Positions 36,032 through 44,456 of a stretch of DNA of 64,000 bases are shown one piece after another (position 1 is the stretch's first letter; each line of letters opens with the position of its first letter). The notes below the pieces were generated by a model. It was not told where the DNA came from. It was given only the letters and a program-made list of their open reading frames with translations, and ran no database searches. This DNA comes from Desulfococcus multivorans (GTDB lineage Bacteria; Desulfobacterota; Desulfobacteria; Desulfobacterales; Desulfococcaceae), in NCBI RefSeq assembly GCF_001854245.1, contig NZ_CP015381.1, positions 4,003,001-4,067,000 on the forward strand. The letters are read 5' to 3'. The translations under genes and the position numbers were made by a program.

Positions 36032-36124
36032 AAAAAAGGAAACGGCTAAATGAACCGAGTTCAATTAGCCGTTAAGGAGGAGAACAGATGAAAAAATTAT
36101 TAGGTTGACATGGGATTATGCAAG
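36032..36124 (+). promoter_or_regulatory. orphan structured leader with six-codon ORF (copy 2)
   Basis: Identical over 93 bp to the unit at 35534, exactly 498 bp away. The hairpin is at 36041-36073 and the six-codon ORF at 36088-36108. After the identical part, the small downstream hairpin keeps its GCAAG/CTTGC arms but its loop is GTG instead of ACG, so the stem is conserved while the loop varies. The interval from here to the ABC gene at 36682 is AT-rich for its first 300 bp and holds no credible gene. Confidence 0.7.
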
Positions 36125-36681
36125 GTGCTTGCCAAAAAGCACACCTGAAATCCATTTATTTTTTATCCCGTTGTAATCACAGAATATTGTATCTTTCATC
36201 AGGCCGCACACCCGCCGCGGCAAAGATGCCGGCAAGCCCTGTCCGTTCACTCTTGTGGACCCCGCCGCACCCGGCTTTCCGCGTTTTCTAACATTATTAT
36301 AAATATTTTACATAGGTTACAATCCAATACCCGGATGTTCAAATTTTTAAACAATTTATGATATATATCTTTTTATTTAAATATCTACTTTATTTAAAGA
36401 TAGTTATTGTGCGTTATGATCTTGAACCCTCGCCCTCGGGCAGACCGAACGTCGCCTGTTGATCCCTGCCGCGCATGCCGGGCTGGGGCCGGTGTCGCCG
36501 CTTTCAGGCCCTGGTTGACAAATTCACGTTCCTGACGACGGCGTCCGGAGGGCATCGCCCCCGGAGACATATTTTCCTTTGGCGTTCCACGGGCAGGTGC
36601 TATAGAGAGAATACCCGTTCGCTTCGTTTTTTGAGAACGCCCTAAAAAATCGGCTTGCAGCCAAGGCCCTATGAGACGGAA

Positions 36682-39204
36682 ATGAAAAAAAAATCTTCTT
36701 CCCGGCTGGTGACGGAGCGGTCACTCTTTTCATGGGTGTTGTCCAGCAATTTCAAGCTCCAGATAATCCTTCTGCTGATCATCATCGTCACGGTTTTTGC
36801 CAGGGTCGTTCCCCTGGAGATGCAGAAAAAGATTGTCAACGAAGCGATCTTCCTGAAAAAAACCGATCTGCTCAAGCTGTACTGCGGCATTTATCTGGCC
36901 GCCGTCCTGGTGTCGACCCTCTTCAAGTATCTGACCAACGTCATCCAGACCATCCTGGGGCAGAAGGCCCTGGCCGATATGCGTCGGGCCGTCTATCACC
37001 ATATCCTGACCCTGCCCATCAATTTCTACCGAAAGACCCAGCCGGGCATGGTGGTCTCCGCGCTCGTCACGGAGCTGGCCGCCGCGGGCGATTTCGTGGG
37101 CATGGCCGTCGCCATCCCGGTGACCAACATCCTGACCCTGCTGGCCTTCGGCGGATACCTGTTCTGGCTCCATCCCGTGCTGGCGGCCGTCTCCCTATCC
37201 ATCTACCCCGTCGTTCTCATCCTGGTTCCCAGACTTCAGTCCCGCGTCAACCAGGCCAACAAAAAACGGGTGGACATCACCCGGGAGCTATCGGACAAAA
37301 TCGGAGAGTCTGTTTCAGGCATCCACGAAATTCACACCAACGGCACCTACGCCATCGAGAATCGAAAATACGACGCCATCGTCGAGAAGCTGAGAAGAAT
37401 CCGCGTCAGATGGAACCTCTATCGCTTCGGCGTCAAGACGACCAACAACTTCCTCAACAGCCTGAGCCCCTTCCTGATTTTCATCATCGGCGGCTATCTC
37501 GCCATCAGCGGAGAGCTGGCCCTGGGCGCCCTTGTCGCGTTTCTATCGGCCCAGGAAAAGCTGTACGACCCCTGGAAGGAGCTTCTCGATTTCTACCAGT
37601 CCTACCAGGACGCCACGGTGAGCTACAAGCGGGTCATGGACTATTTCAACGCCGTCCCCGAACATCAGCCGGCGCCGGAGGACAGACCGCCTTACGAACT
37701 GGAGGCCGACATCGAGGTGAAGGAGCTCTCCTTCTACACGGAGAGCGGCATCCGCCTCCTCGACCAGGTCAGCTTCTCCCTGCCGGCCGGCAAGCACATG
37801 GCCGTGGTGGGCTTTTCGGGCAGCGGCAAAAGCACCCTGGCCCTGTGCCTCAACCAGCTTTACCGGTACCAGAGTGGCCATGCCATGATCGGCCGCCGGG
37901 AAATCTCGACCCTGACCAAGGCGGACATCGTCCGGAACATGGGCACGGTCTCCCAGTCCCCGTTTATCTTCGAGGGGACCATCGAGGAGAACCTGCTCTA
38001 CTCGTGTCTGGCCCTCGAAACGTTCGCCGACGGCGAGGCGGCCGCCGTGAGACCCTCCCTGGACGACATGATCGCCGCGCTCCAGCAGTCCGGCATCTTC
38101 GTGGACGTCCTCCGTTTCGGCCTCGACCGCCATCTGCGCCATGAAGACCACCCCGACCTGACGGAGCGGATCATCCGCATGCGGAAAGTCTTCAAGGAGG
38201 AGTTCGGCGAGGCGGTCCACGACCTGATCGAGTTCTTCGACGATGGGGCCTATCTCTACAACTCGACGGTACTGGACAACATCGTCTTCGGCACCACCGA
38301 TCATCCGGAATTTTCCGGATCCAACCTCTCCCGAAACGTTTATTTTCTGGATTACCTCGACACCGCAGGCCTGATGCGACCCCTGGTGAGGCTGGGGGCG
38401 GAAGTCGCCGGACAGACCGTCGACATCCTGGGCGACCTCCCCCACGAGGCAATGTTCTTCGAGCAGAGCCCCCTGAAACCCGAGGACCTGGAGATCTACA
38501 TCCCCTTGACCGAACGGCTCAAAAAGCTCCCCCTCGAGGCGGTTTCCGACGAGGACCGCGAGCGGCTCCTGAATGCGGCCCTCCGCTTTTCACCGGGTCG
38601 GCACAAGATGGTCGCCCTTCCCGCCCCTTTGGAAAATCTTATCCTGGAGGGCCGAGCCCTGTTCAGGGAAAGCGTCTCCCGGGACCACCCCGATGTCTTC
38701 TCCTTCTATGATGCCGGCCGATACATTCCCTCGGAAACGATCCTCAACAACATCCTCTTTGGAAAAATGAAAAGCCGGCACCCCAAGGCCCAGGAAAAAA
38801 TCAGCCAGAGCGCCATCCAGCTTCTGATCCGGGACGACCTCCTGGAGACCGTTCTGAAGCTCGGGATGCAATTTGAGGTGGGATCCAACGGAGACCGACT
38901 CTCCGGCGGTCAGCGACAGAAGCTGGCCATCGCCAGGATATTCCTGAAGGCCCCGAAAATATTGATCATGGACGAGGCGACCTCGGCCCTGGACAACAAG
39001 TCCCAGGCCCGGATCCAGAATCTGCTCGAAAACCACTGGCGGGGCAGAAGCACCGTGATTTCCATTGCCCATCGCCTGGATATCATCAAAAACTATGATT
39101 ATATTGCCGTAATGAAGTCGGGAAAAATCGGAGAGCTCGGCGGTTATGACGAACTCATTGAAAAAAAAGGACTCCTGTATGAACTCGTCCATGGAAAATC
39201 CTGA
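36682..39204 (+). CDS. ABC exporter (TMD-NBD) with large insertion in the nucleotide-binding domain
   Basis: The preferred start is ATG 36682 (840 aa). A TTG at 36655 would add nine residues. A six-helix exporter domain (about 20-325) is followed by the NBD: Walker A GFSGSGKST (377-385), Q-loop near 425, signature LSGGQ (740-744), Walker B ILIMDEATSALD (760-771) and H-loop (795-798). In ordinary exporters the Q-loop and signature are about 60 residues apart; here the gap is over 300. The insert carries echoes of the segment after the Q-loop: FEGTIEENLLYS, YNSTVLDNIVFG and PSETILNNILFG, each followed by a similar helical stretch. It probably works with the next three genes. Substrate unknown. 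Confidence 0.88.
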   Translation: MKKKSSSRLVTERSLFSWVLSSNFKLQIILLLIIIVTVFARVVPLEMQKKIVNEAIFLKKTDLLKLYCGIYLAAVLVSTLFKYLTNVIQTILGQKALADMRRAVYHHILTLPINFYRKTQPGMVVSALVTELAAAGDFVGMAVAIPVTNILTLLAFGGYLFWLHPVLAAVSLSIYPVVLILVPRLQSRVNQANKKRVDITRELSDKIGESVSGIHEIHTNGTYAIENRKYDAIVEKLRRIRVRWNLYRFGVKTTNNFLNSLSPFLIFIIGGYLAISGELALGALVAFLSAQEKLYDPWKELLDFYQSYQDATVSYKRVMDYFNAVPEHQPAPEDRPPYELEADIEVKELSFYTESGIRLLDQVSFSLPAGKHMAVVGFSGSGKSTLALCLNQLYRYQSGHAMIGRREISTLTKADIVRNMGTVSQSPFIFEGTIEENLLYSCLALETFADGEAAAVRPSLDDMIAALQQSGIFVDVLRFGLDRHLRHEDHPDLTERIIRMRKVFKEEFGEAVHDLIEFFDDGAYLYNSTVLDNIVFGTTDHPEFSGSNLSRNVYFLDYLDTAGLMRPLVRLGAEVAGQTVDILGDLPHEAMFFEQSPLKPEDLEIYIPLTERLKKLPLEAVSDEDRERLLNAALRFSPGRHKMVALPAPLENLILEGRALFRESVSRDHPDVFSFYDAGRYIPSETILNNILFGKMKSRHPKAQEKISQSAIQLLIRDDLLETVLKLGMQFEVGSNGDRLSGGQRQKLAIARIFLKAPKILIMDEATSALDNKSQARIQNLLENHWRGRSTVISIAHRLDIIKNYDYIAVMKSGKIGELGGYDELIEKKGLLYELVHGKS

Positions 39205-39703
39205 GCCGTTTCACGCCTGCGAATACAAGCAGAACCTGGAACTGTTGAGGCAGGTCTATCTCTTCGCCAAACTGCCCATGGAAGCCCTCAAGGTCCTTGC
39301 CTTCCTCTGTTCGAAGGAGACCTACCGGGCCGGCGATTTTCTGTTCCGCCAGGGGGAGGAGGACGACCAGGCCCTGCTGCTGCTTTCGGGAACGGCCCGC
39401 CTCGTTCGGGAATACAACGGGACCGAGCAATCTCTGAGGGATTACGGCGCCCATGATTTCATCGGGGCCATGTCGCTCTTTGGAAAGCGCAACCGGCTCT
39501 ACTCCCTGATCGCCGCGACCGACACCACCTGCCTCGTGCTCGAGCGCGAAAAGTTCTTTAAAGCGCTGGCACAGTTTCCCGCCGTCTTTCCCCTCATCGT
39601 TCAGGCGATCACGGATCGGATTCATGCATTGGAGGAAAAGCTGCTGGCGCGGCAGGAGGACCACGGGGATCACCAGGACATTGTCGGGATCAGCCTGATA
39701 TAG
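39179..39703 (+). CDS. cyclic nucleotide-binding domain protein
   Basis: Start chosen at ATG 39179, overlapping the exporter stop (174 aa); ATG 39191 is an alternative. A single CNB domain (about 25-150) has the pattern KLPMEALKVLAFLCSKETYRAGDFLFRQGEEDDQALLLLSG in parts, then FIGAMSLFGKRNRLYSLIAATDTTCLVLER. This is the cap structure of CRP-like domains, but the phosphate-binding cassette is not canonical. There is no DNA-binding helix-turn-helix. It probably senses a ligand and signals to the neighbours rather than binding DNA. Translational coupling to the exporter is likely. Confidence 0.82.
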   Translation: MNSSMENPEPFHACEYKQNLELLRQVYLFAKLPMEALKVLAFLCSKETYRAGDFLFRQGEEDDQALLLLSGTARLVREYNGTEQSLRDYGAHDFIGAMSLFGKRNRLYSLIAATDTTCLVLEREKFFKALAQFPAVFPLIVQAITDRIHALEEKLLARQEDHGDHQDIVGISLI

Positions 39704-39728
39704 CCCCCGACGGAACGGAACGATTGAC

Positions 39729-40163
39729 ATGGGGCGACACCAAACCGGCTTCCAGCTGCGAAACGACCTGTCGGAACTGGAGACACTGCGGACAGAACTC
39801 GAACGGTTCAAGGTCAAGGCCGACATCCCGGAGAAGACCCTCCTGGAGATCAATCTCATCCTCGACGAACTCTTCACCAACATCGTCTCCTGCGGCTATC
39901 GGGACGGAGAGGAGCATTGGGTGAAGATCACTCTCTGCCGGGAGAGGGACGTGCTGACCCTGTGCGTCCGGGACGACGGCGTGCCCTTCAACCCGACGGA
40001 GCTGCCCGAACCCGACCGGTGCTGCCCCATGGAAGAGCGGCGGATCGGCGGCATGGGGATCCTGTTGATCAGACGCCTGACCGACGAAATGACCTATCAC
40101 CGAACCGACACCGACAATGTCGTCACCCTCAGAAAAAATTTACCCCAACCCATCCGGACGTAG
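39729..40163 (+). CDS. RsbW-like anti-sigma/Ser-Thr kinase (HATPase)
   Basis: The 144-aa protein has the GHKL ATPase fold used by anti-sigma kinases. N-box LILDELFTNIVSCGY (about 46-60), G1 box DDGVPFNP and G2 box RRIGGMGILLIRR are all present. It likely binds ATP and phosphorylates the STAS protein encoded next. Partner-switching pairs of this kind control sigma factors or enzyme activity; no sigma factor gene is adjacent here. The gap to the STAS gene is 23 bp. Confidence 0.88.
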   Translation: MGRHQTGFQLRNDLSELETLRTELERFKVKADIPEKTLLEINLILDELFTNIVSCGYRDGEEHWVKITLCRERDVLTLCVRDDGVPFNPTELPEPDRCCPMEERRIGGMGILLIRRLTDEMTYHRTDTDNVVTLRKNLPQPIRT

Positions 40164-40186
40164 GAAGGTTGCAACAAGAGGTTATT

Positions 40187-40534
40187 ATGGAGATCATCGA
40201 ACAACAACAGAATGACGCATGGATATTCCGGATCGACGGGCGCCTCGACTCGAACACCGCACCGGATCTCGAAACGACCGTGTTCAACGCCATCGAGAGG
40301 GGGGCCCGGAATATGGTCATCGACTTCGGGTCCCTGGCCTATATCTCCAGCGCGGGGCTCCGGGTCATCCTCAAGACGGCCAAGGACCTGAAACGGCTGG
40401 ACGGCAGCCTGGTCCTCTGCGCCATGCAGGATTACGTCCGGGAGGTCTTCGAAATATCCGGTTTCGACACCTTCCTCCCCATCGTCCCTACTACCGGCGA
40501 TGCCGTGCGGCAGGTTTCCCGAAAACCCGAATAG
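40187..40534 (+). CDS. STAS domain anti-anti-sigma (antagonist) protein
   Basis: The 115-aa protein starts at ATG 40187 with ACAAGAGG upstream. It is a single STAS domain. The phosphoryl-acceptor helix motif is YISSAGLRVILKTAK (two serines before AGLR), with GRLDSNTAPDLE near the N-terminus. Its likely partner is the RsbW-like kinase upstream; together they would switch on dephosphorylation. The frame is open further upstream, but that part shadows the kinase gene. Confidence 0.92.
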   Translation: MEIIEQQQNDAWIFRIDGRLDSNTAPDLETTVFNAIERGARNMVIDFGSLAYISSAGLRVILKTAKDLKRLDGSLVLCAMQDYVREVFEISGFDTFLPIVPTTGDAVRQVSRKPE

Positions 40535-40613
40535 GCGACATCCCCCGGAGCGAACCCCGCGGCCGGCCGCACCTGCCGTCGCATTCCCGCGAACCGAGAT
40601 TCTGGAGCGAACC

Positions 40614-43274
40614 ATGACCACACCGAACATGATACATCTGAAGGACTACCGCCCCCCGGCCTTTCTCGTGGACTTCGTCGACCTCGTCTTCGAGCTGAAG
40701 GAGACCGACACCCGCGTCAAATCCACCCTCACCCTCCGGCGCAACCCGGCGGCAGCCCCTGGGGACGCGGCGACGCGCCCACCCCTCGTCCTCGACGGAC
40801 GGGACATGGCGCTCGTCTCGGTGCTGATGGACGGAAGGCCCCTGGCCACGGAGGATTTTCAGGTCGACGAGAGATCCCTCACCCTTCCCGATCCGCCCGA
40901 CGCTCTGACGCTCGAGATCACCACCCGGATCCAGCCCCAGGAGAACCGCTCCCTGGAGGGACTCTACCGGTCCGACGGCATGTTCTGCACCCAGTGCGAG
41001 GCCGAGGGCTTTCGGAAGATCACCTATTTTCCCGACCGGCCCGACGTCATGGCGGCCTATACCGTCACCCTCATCGCCGACAGATCGAAATACCCGGTCC
41101 TCCTCTCCAACGGCAACCGCGTCGATGCGGGCGAGCTTTCGGACGGCCGCCACTGGGTGAAATGGGAAGACCCCTTCAAAAAGCCCTGCTATCTCTTCGC
41201 CCTGGTGGCGGGCGACCTCTTCTGCCTGAAAGACACCTTCCGAACAAAATCGGGGCGAGACGTCCGCCTCCGGATTTACGTGGAGCACGAAAACCGGGAC
41301 AAGTGCGACTACGCCATGCAGGCACTCAAAAAGGCTATGGCCTGGGACGAGAAAACCTTCGGCCTCGAATACGACCTGGACGACTACATGATCGTGGCCG
41401 TCAACGACTTCAACATGGGCGCCATGGAGAACAAAGGCCTCAACATCTTCAACTCCAAATTCGTCCTGGCCCGTCAGGACACGGCGACGGACACCGACTT
41501 CTGGAACATCGACCGGGTCATCGCCCACGAGTATTTCCACAACTGGACCGGCAACCGCGTGACCCTCCGGAACTGGTTCCAGCTCAGCCTCAAGGAGGGC
41601 CTCACCGTGTTCCGGGACCAGGAGTTCACCGCGGACATCACGTCCCGGCCGGTCAAGCGCATCTCGGACGTCAGGACCCTCCGGTCATTTCAGTTTCCCG
41701 AGGACGCGGGCCCCATGGCCCATCCGGTCCGGCCGTCGGCCTACATCAAGATGGACAATTTCTACACGGTGACCGTTTACGAAAAGGGGGCCGAGGTCAT
41801 CCGGATGATCCATCGGATCCTGGGGCCCGAGGACTTCCGGAAGGGCATGGATCTCTATTTCGAGCGTCATGACGGCCAGGCCGTCACCATCGAGGACTTT
41901 GTGGGCGCCATGGCCGACGCCTCGGGCCGGGATCTCGGACAGTTCATGCTCTGGTATGCCCAGGCCGGGACGCCCGTCGTCACGGCAGCCCGCGCCTACG
42001 ACCCCGTGCGGAAGACCTATACCCTGACCTTTTCCCAGTTTTGCCCCCCCACCCCCGACGCGGCTGAGAAGGCGCCCATGCACATCCCGGTGGCCGTGGG
42101 CCTTATCGCGCCCGACGGCGGGGACTTTCCCCTCCAGCTCTCCGGCGAGAAGACGCCCGGGCCCACCACCCGCGTCCTCGAACTCCGGAAGGCCGACGAG
42201 TCCTTCACCTTCGTCAACGTCCCGGCACCTCCTGTCCCCTCGATCCTGCGGGGATTCTCGGCCCCGGTCAAGCTCCGGGCGGGTTGCAGCGACGCCGAGG
42301 TCCGCTTCCGGTTCGCCCATGACAGCGATCCTTTCAACCGGTGGGACGCCGGACAGACGCTGTTCGCCAAGGTCATCCTCGAACGGGCGGCCGAGATCCG
42401 GGCCGGGCGGCCCCCCGTCATGGACGACGCCCTGGTCGCGGCCTTCCGGCAGACCCTCCTCGACGAGACCGAGGACCGCGCCTTCATCGCCCATGCCGTC
42501 ACCCTCCCCGGCGAGCCGGAGCTGGCCACCCTCATGAGCGAGTCGGACCTCATCGATCCCGATGCCGTCCACCAGGCCCGGCGCTTCGTCATCCAAACCC
42601 TGGCCCAGACCCTCCGGGACGATTTCGAAACGGTCTTCGAACGGAACCGCGACACCGGTCCCTACCGCGTCGATCCGGTCTCGGTAGGGCGGCGGAGTCT
42701 GAAGAACGCAGCCCTCGCCTATCTCGGCGGACTCGAGACCCCCGAGGCGATCCAACGCCTCTTTTCCGAGTTCGAAGCCGCCGACAACATGACCGACACC
42801 ATGGCGGCCCTGACCATCCTCTCCCACATCCCCTGCGACGAAAGGATTCAGGCCATCGACCGGTTCTACGAGCGGTGGCGACACGACGTCCTGGTGCTCG
42901 ACAAGTGGTTCAGCATCCAGGCCGCGGCACAGCTTTCCGACACGCCGGCAACGGTCCGGAAACTTCTGGACCACCCCGCCTTCTCCATCAGGAACCCCAA
43001 CAAGGTCCGGGCCCTCGTCGGCGTCTTCTGCAGCCTCAACCCCTGGTGCTTCCACAGCCCCACGGGGGAGGGATATGCCCTCCTGGCCGACCAGGTGGCG
43101 GCCCTCGACGGCTTCAATCCCATGATCGCCGCCCGGATGGCCGGCATGTTCAACCACTGGAAGAAATACGAACCTGTCCGCCGGAACCTGATGAAGGCTC
43201 AACTGGAGCGGATCAAGGCTTTGCCGAACCTCTCCGGCAACGTCTACGAGATCGTTTCGAAGGCCCTGGCCTAG
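40614..43274 (+). CDS. pepN: aminopeptidase N
   Basis: M1-family zinc aminopeptidase, 886 aa from ATG 40614. The exopeptidase motif GAMEN is at 269-273 and the zinc motif HEYFH at 305-309, with the second ligand Glu in LKEGLTVFRDQEF. The remaining C-terminal half is the helical superhelix domain of the E. coli PepN type. It removes N-terminal residues from peptides in the cytosol. The frame is open 38 codons upstream, but the added residues are not protein-like. nfo follows 3 bp later. Confidence 0.96.
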   Translation: MTTPNMIHLKDYRPPAFLVDFVDLVFELKETDTRVKSTLTLRRNPAAAPGDAATRPPLVLDGRDMALVSVLMDGRPLATEDFQVDERSLTLPDPPDALTLEITTRIQPQENRSLEGLYRSDGMFCTQCEAEGFRKITYFPDRPDVMAAYTVTLIADRSKYPVLLSNGNRVDAGELSDGRHWVKWEDPFKKPCYLFALVAGDLFCLKDTFRTKSGRDVRLRIYVEHENRDKCDYAMQALKKAMAWDEKTFGLEYDLDDYMIVAVNDFNMGAMENKGLNIFNSKFVLARQDTATDTDFWNIDRVIAHEYFHNWTGNRVTLRNWFQLSLKEGLTVFRDQEFTADITSRPVKRISDVRTLRSFQFPEDAGPMAHPVRPSAYIKMDNFYTVTVYEKGAEVIRMIHRILGPEDFRKGMDLYFERHDGQAVTIEDFVGAMADASGRDLGQFMLWYAQAGTPVVTAARAYDPVRKTYTLTFSQFCPPTPDAAEKAPMHIPVAVGLIAPDGGDFPLQLSGEKTPGPTTRVLELRKADESFTFVNVPAPPVPSILRGFSAPVKLRAGCSDAEVRFRFAHDSDPFNRWDAGQTLFAKVILERAAEIRAGRPPVMDDALVAAFRQTLLDETEDRAFIAHAVTLPGEPELATLMSESDLIDPDAVHQARRFVIQTLAQTLRDDFETVFERNRDTGPYRVDPVSVGRRSLKNAALAYLGGLETPEAIQRLFSEFEAADNMTDTMAALTILSHIPCDERIQAIDRFYERWRHDVLVLDKWFSIQAAAQLSDTPATVRKLLDHPAFSIRNPNKVRALVGVFCSLNPWCFHSPTGEGYALLADQVAALDGFNPMIAARMAGMFNHWKKYEPVRRNLMKAQLERIKALPNLSGNVYEIVSKALA

Positions 43275-43277
43275 ACC

Positions 43278-44168
43278 ATGACCCGGGAACCCGAATCAGA
43301 CGCCCCCCTGCTGCTGGGGGCCCATTTCTCCATCGCCGGGGGGCTTCACAAGGCCCTCTATGCCGCGGCGTCCTACGGGTGCGGCGCGCTCCAGATCTTT
43401 ACCGGAAACGCGCGGACGTGGAAGGAGACGCCGCTCACCCGGGAGGCCGTGGACCGCTTCGCCCAGGCCCGGCAGGAGACCGGCATCACGGAGATCGCGG
43501 CCCACACCGCCTACCTCCTCAACATCGCGGCCCCCGAGGCGGAGAAACGGATCCGGAGCCGCGTCGCCCTCGCCGCCGAGCTGGAGCGCTGCGCACGTCT
43601 CGACATCCCCTACGTGGTGCACCATCCCGGCGCCCACCTGGGGGCCGGGGCCGAGGCGGGCATCGCCAACGCCGCAAGCGAGATCCGGCACGTCTTCGAG
43701 GCGCTCCCCGGCCTCTCCTGCCGCCTCCTGATCGAGACCACCGCAGGCCAGGGCACCGGCATCGGCCACACCTTCGAGGAGATCGCGGCGATCCTCGCGG
43801 CCGTCGACGCGCCGGACCGAACCGGCGTCTGCCTCGACACCTGCCACATCTTCGCCGCGGGCTACGACATCCGGACCCGCAAAACCTACGACCGCACCCT
43901 GGCGGATTTCGACCGGATCATCGGCCTGGACCGCCTTTTCGTCATCCACCTCAACGACGCCAGATCCGATTTCAACTCCCGGGTCGACCGCCACGCCCAT
44001 ATCGGCGAGGGCGCCATCGGCCTCGACGCCTTCGGCTTCGTCATGCAGGATCCCCGCCTCGCCCGCTGCCCCAAGATCATCGAAACCCCCAAGATGCGCG
44101 GGAAAACCGACATGGACTCGGTGAACCTCGACCGGCTGCGGGCCCTTGCCGAGGGAAATCCGGGGTAA
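43278..44168 (+). CDS. nfo: deoxyribonuclease IV (endonuclease IV)
   Basis: Endonuclease IV (296 aa) cuts DNA 5' of abasic sites in base excision repair. The family motifs appear in order: GAHFSIAGGL, QIFTGNAR, AHTAYLLN, VVHHPGAHLG, LLIETTAGQG, CLDTCHIFAAGYD, VIHLNDAR and HIGEGAIG. These hold the three-zinc site. Length is typical. It starts directly after pepN and may share its transcript. Confidence 0.96.
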   Translation: MTREPESDAPLLLGAHFSIAGGLHKALYAAASYGCGALQIFTGNARTWKETPLTREAVDRFAQARQETGITEIAAHTAYLLNIAAPEAEKRIRSRVALAAELERCARLDIPYVVHHPGAHLGAGAEAGIANAASEIRHVFEALPGLSCRLLIETTAGQGTGIGHTFEEIAAILAAVDAPDRTGVCLDTCHIFAAGYDIRTRKTYDRTLADFDRIIGLDRLFVIHLNDARSDFNSRVDRHAHIGEGAIGLDAFGFVMQDPRLARCPKIIETPKMRGKTDMDSVNLDRLRALAEGNPG

Positions 44169-44173
44169 TCCGC

Positions 44174-44204
44174 AAAGGGCGGACACACAGGTCCGCCCCT
44201 ACGG
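44174..44204. repeat. GGGCGGACACACAGGTCCGCCC repeat (family C, copy 1)
   Basis: The core is self-complementary around ACACAGG and ends in CTACGG. It shares the flank AATCCGCAAA with the copy at 44411. Similar short GC-rich repeats are known from many deltaproteobacterial genomes. Confidence 0.85.
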
Positions 44205-44287
44205 GGATCCGGGAACCATTCGCGATATGCGGGCCTGTTGCGGCAAACCCAAACCACGACGGCCGGATCGTATGACATTGCGGTCAA

Positions 44288-44315
44288 CGTAGGGGCGGAC
44301 CTGTGTGTCCGCCCT
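44288..44315. repeat. family C repeat, copy 2 (inverted)
   Basis: The same core in the opposite orientation (CGTAGGGGCGGACCTGTGTG). Three copies lie within 270 bp between nfo and the metallophosphoesterase gene. Nothing else is supported in that spacer. Confidence 0.85.
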
Positions 44316-44410
44316 GATCCCGCGCCCCGTCATACAATGTTTTATACCCCGTCAAACGATGAACGGTTCCGATTGTTTGCCGCGATGATGGGGAGTCCGG
44401 GTGAATCCGC

Positions 44411-44442
44411 AAAGGGCGGACACACAGGTCCGCCCCTACGGG
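44411..44442. repeat. family C repeat, copy 3
   Basis: Same orientation as copy 1 and ending only 15 bp before the end of the metallophosphoesterase gene. It could act as a terminator stem for one or both convergent genes. Confidence 0.8.
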
Positions 44443-44456
44443 AACCTTGGAGGATG

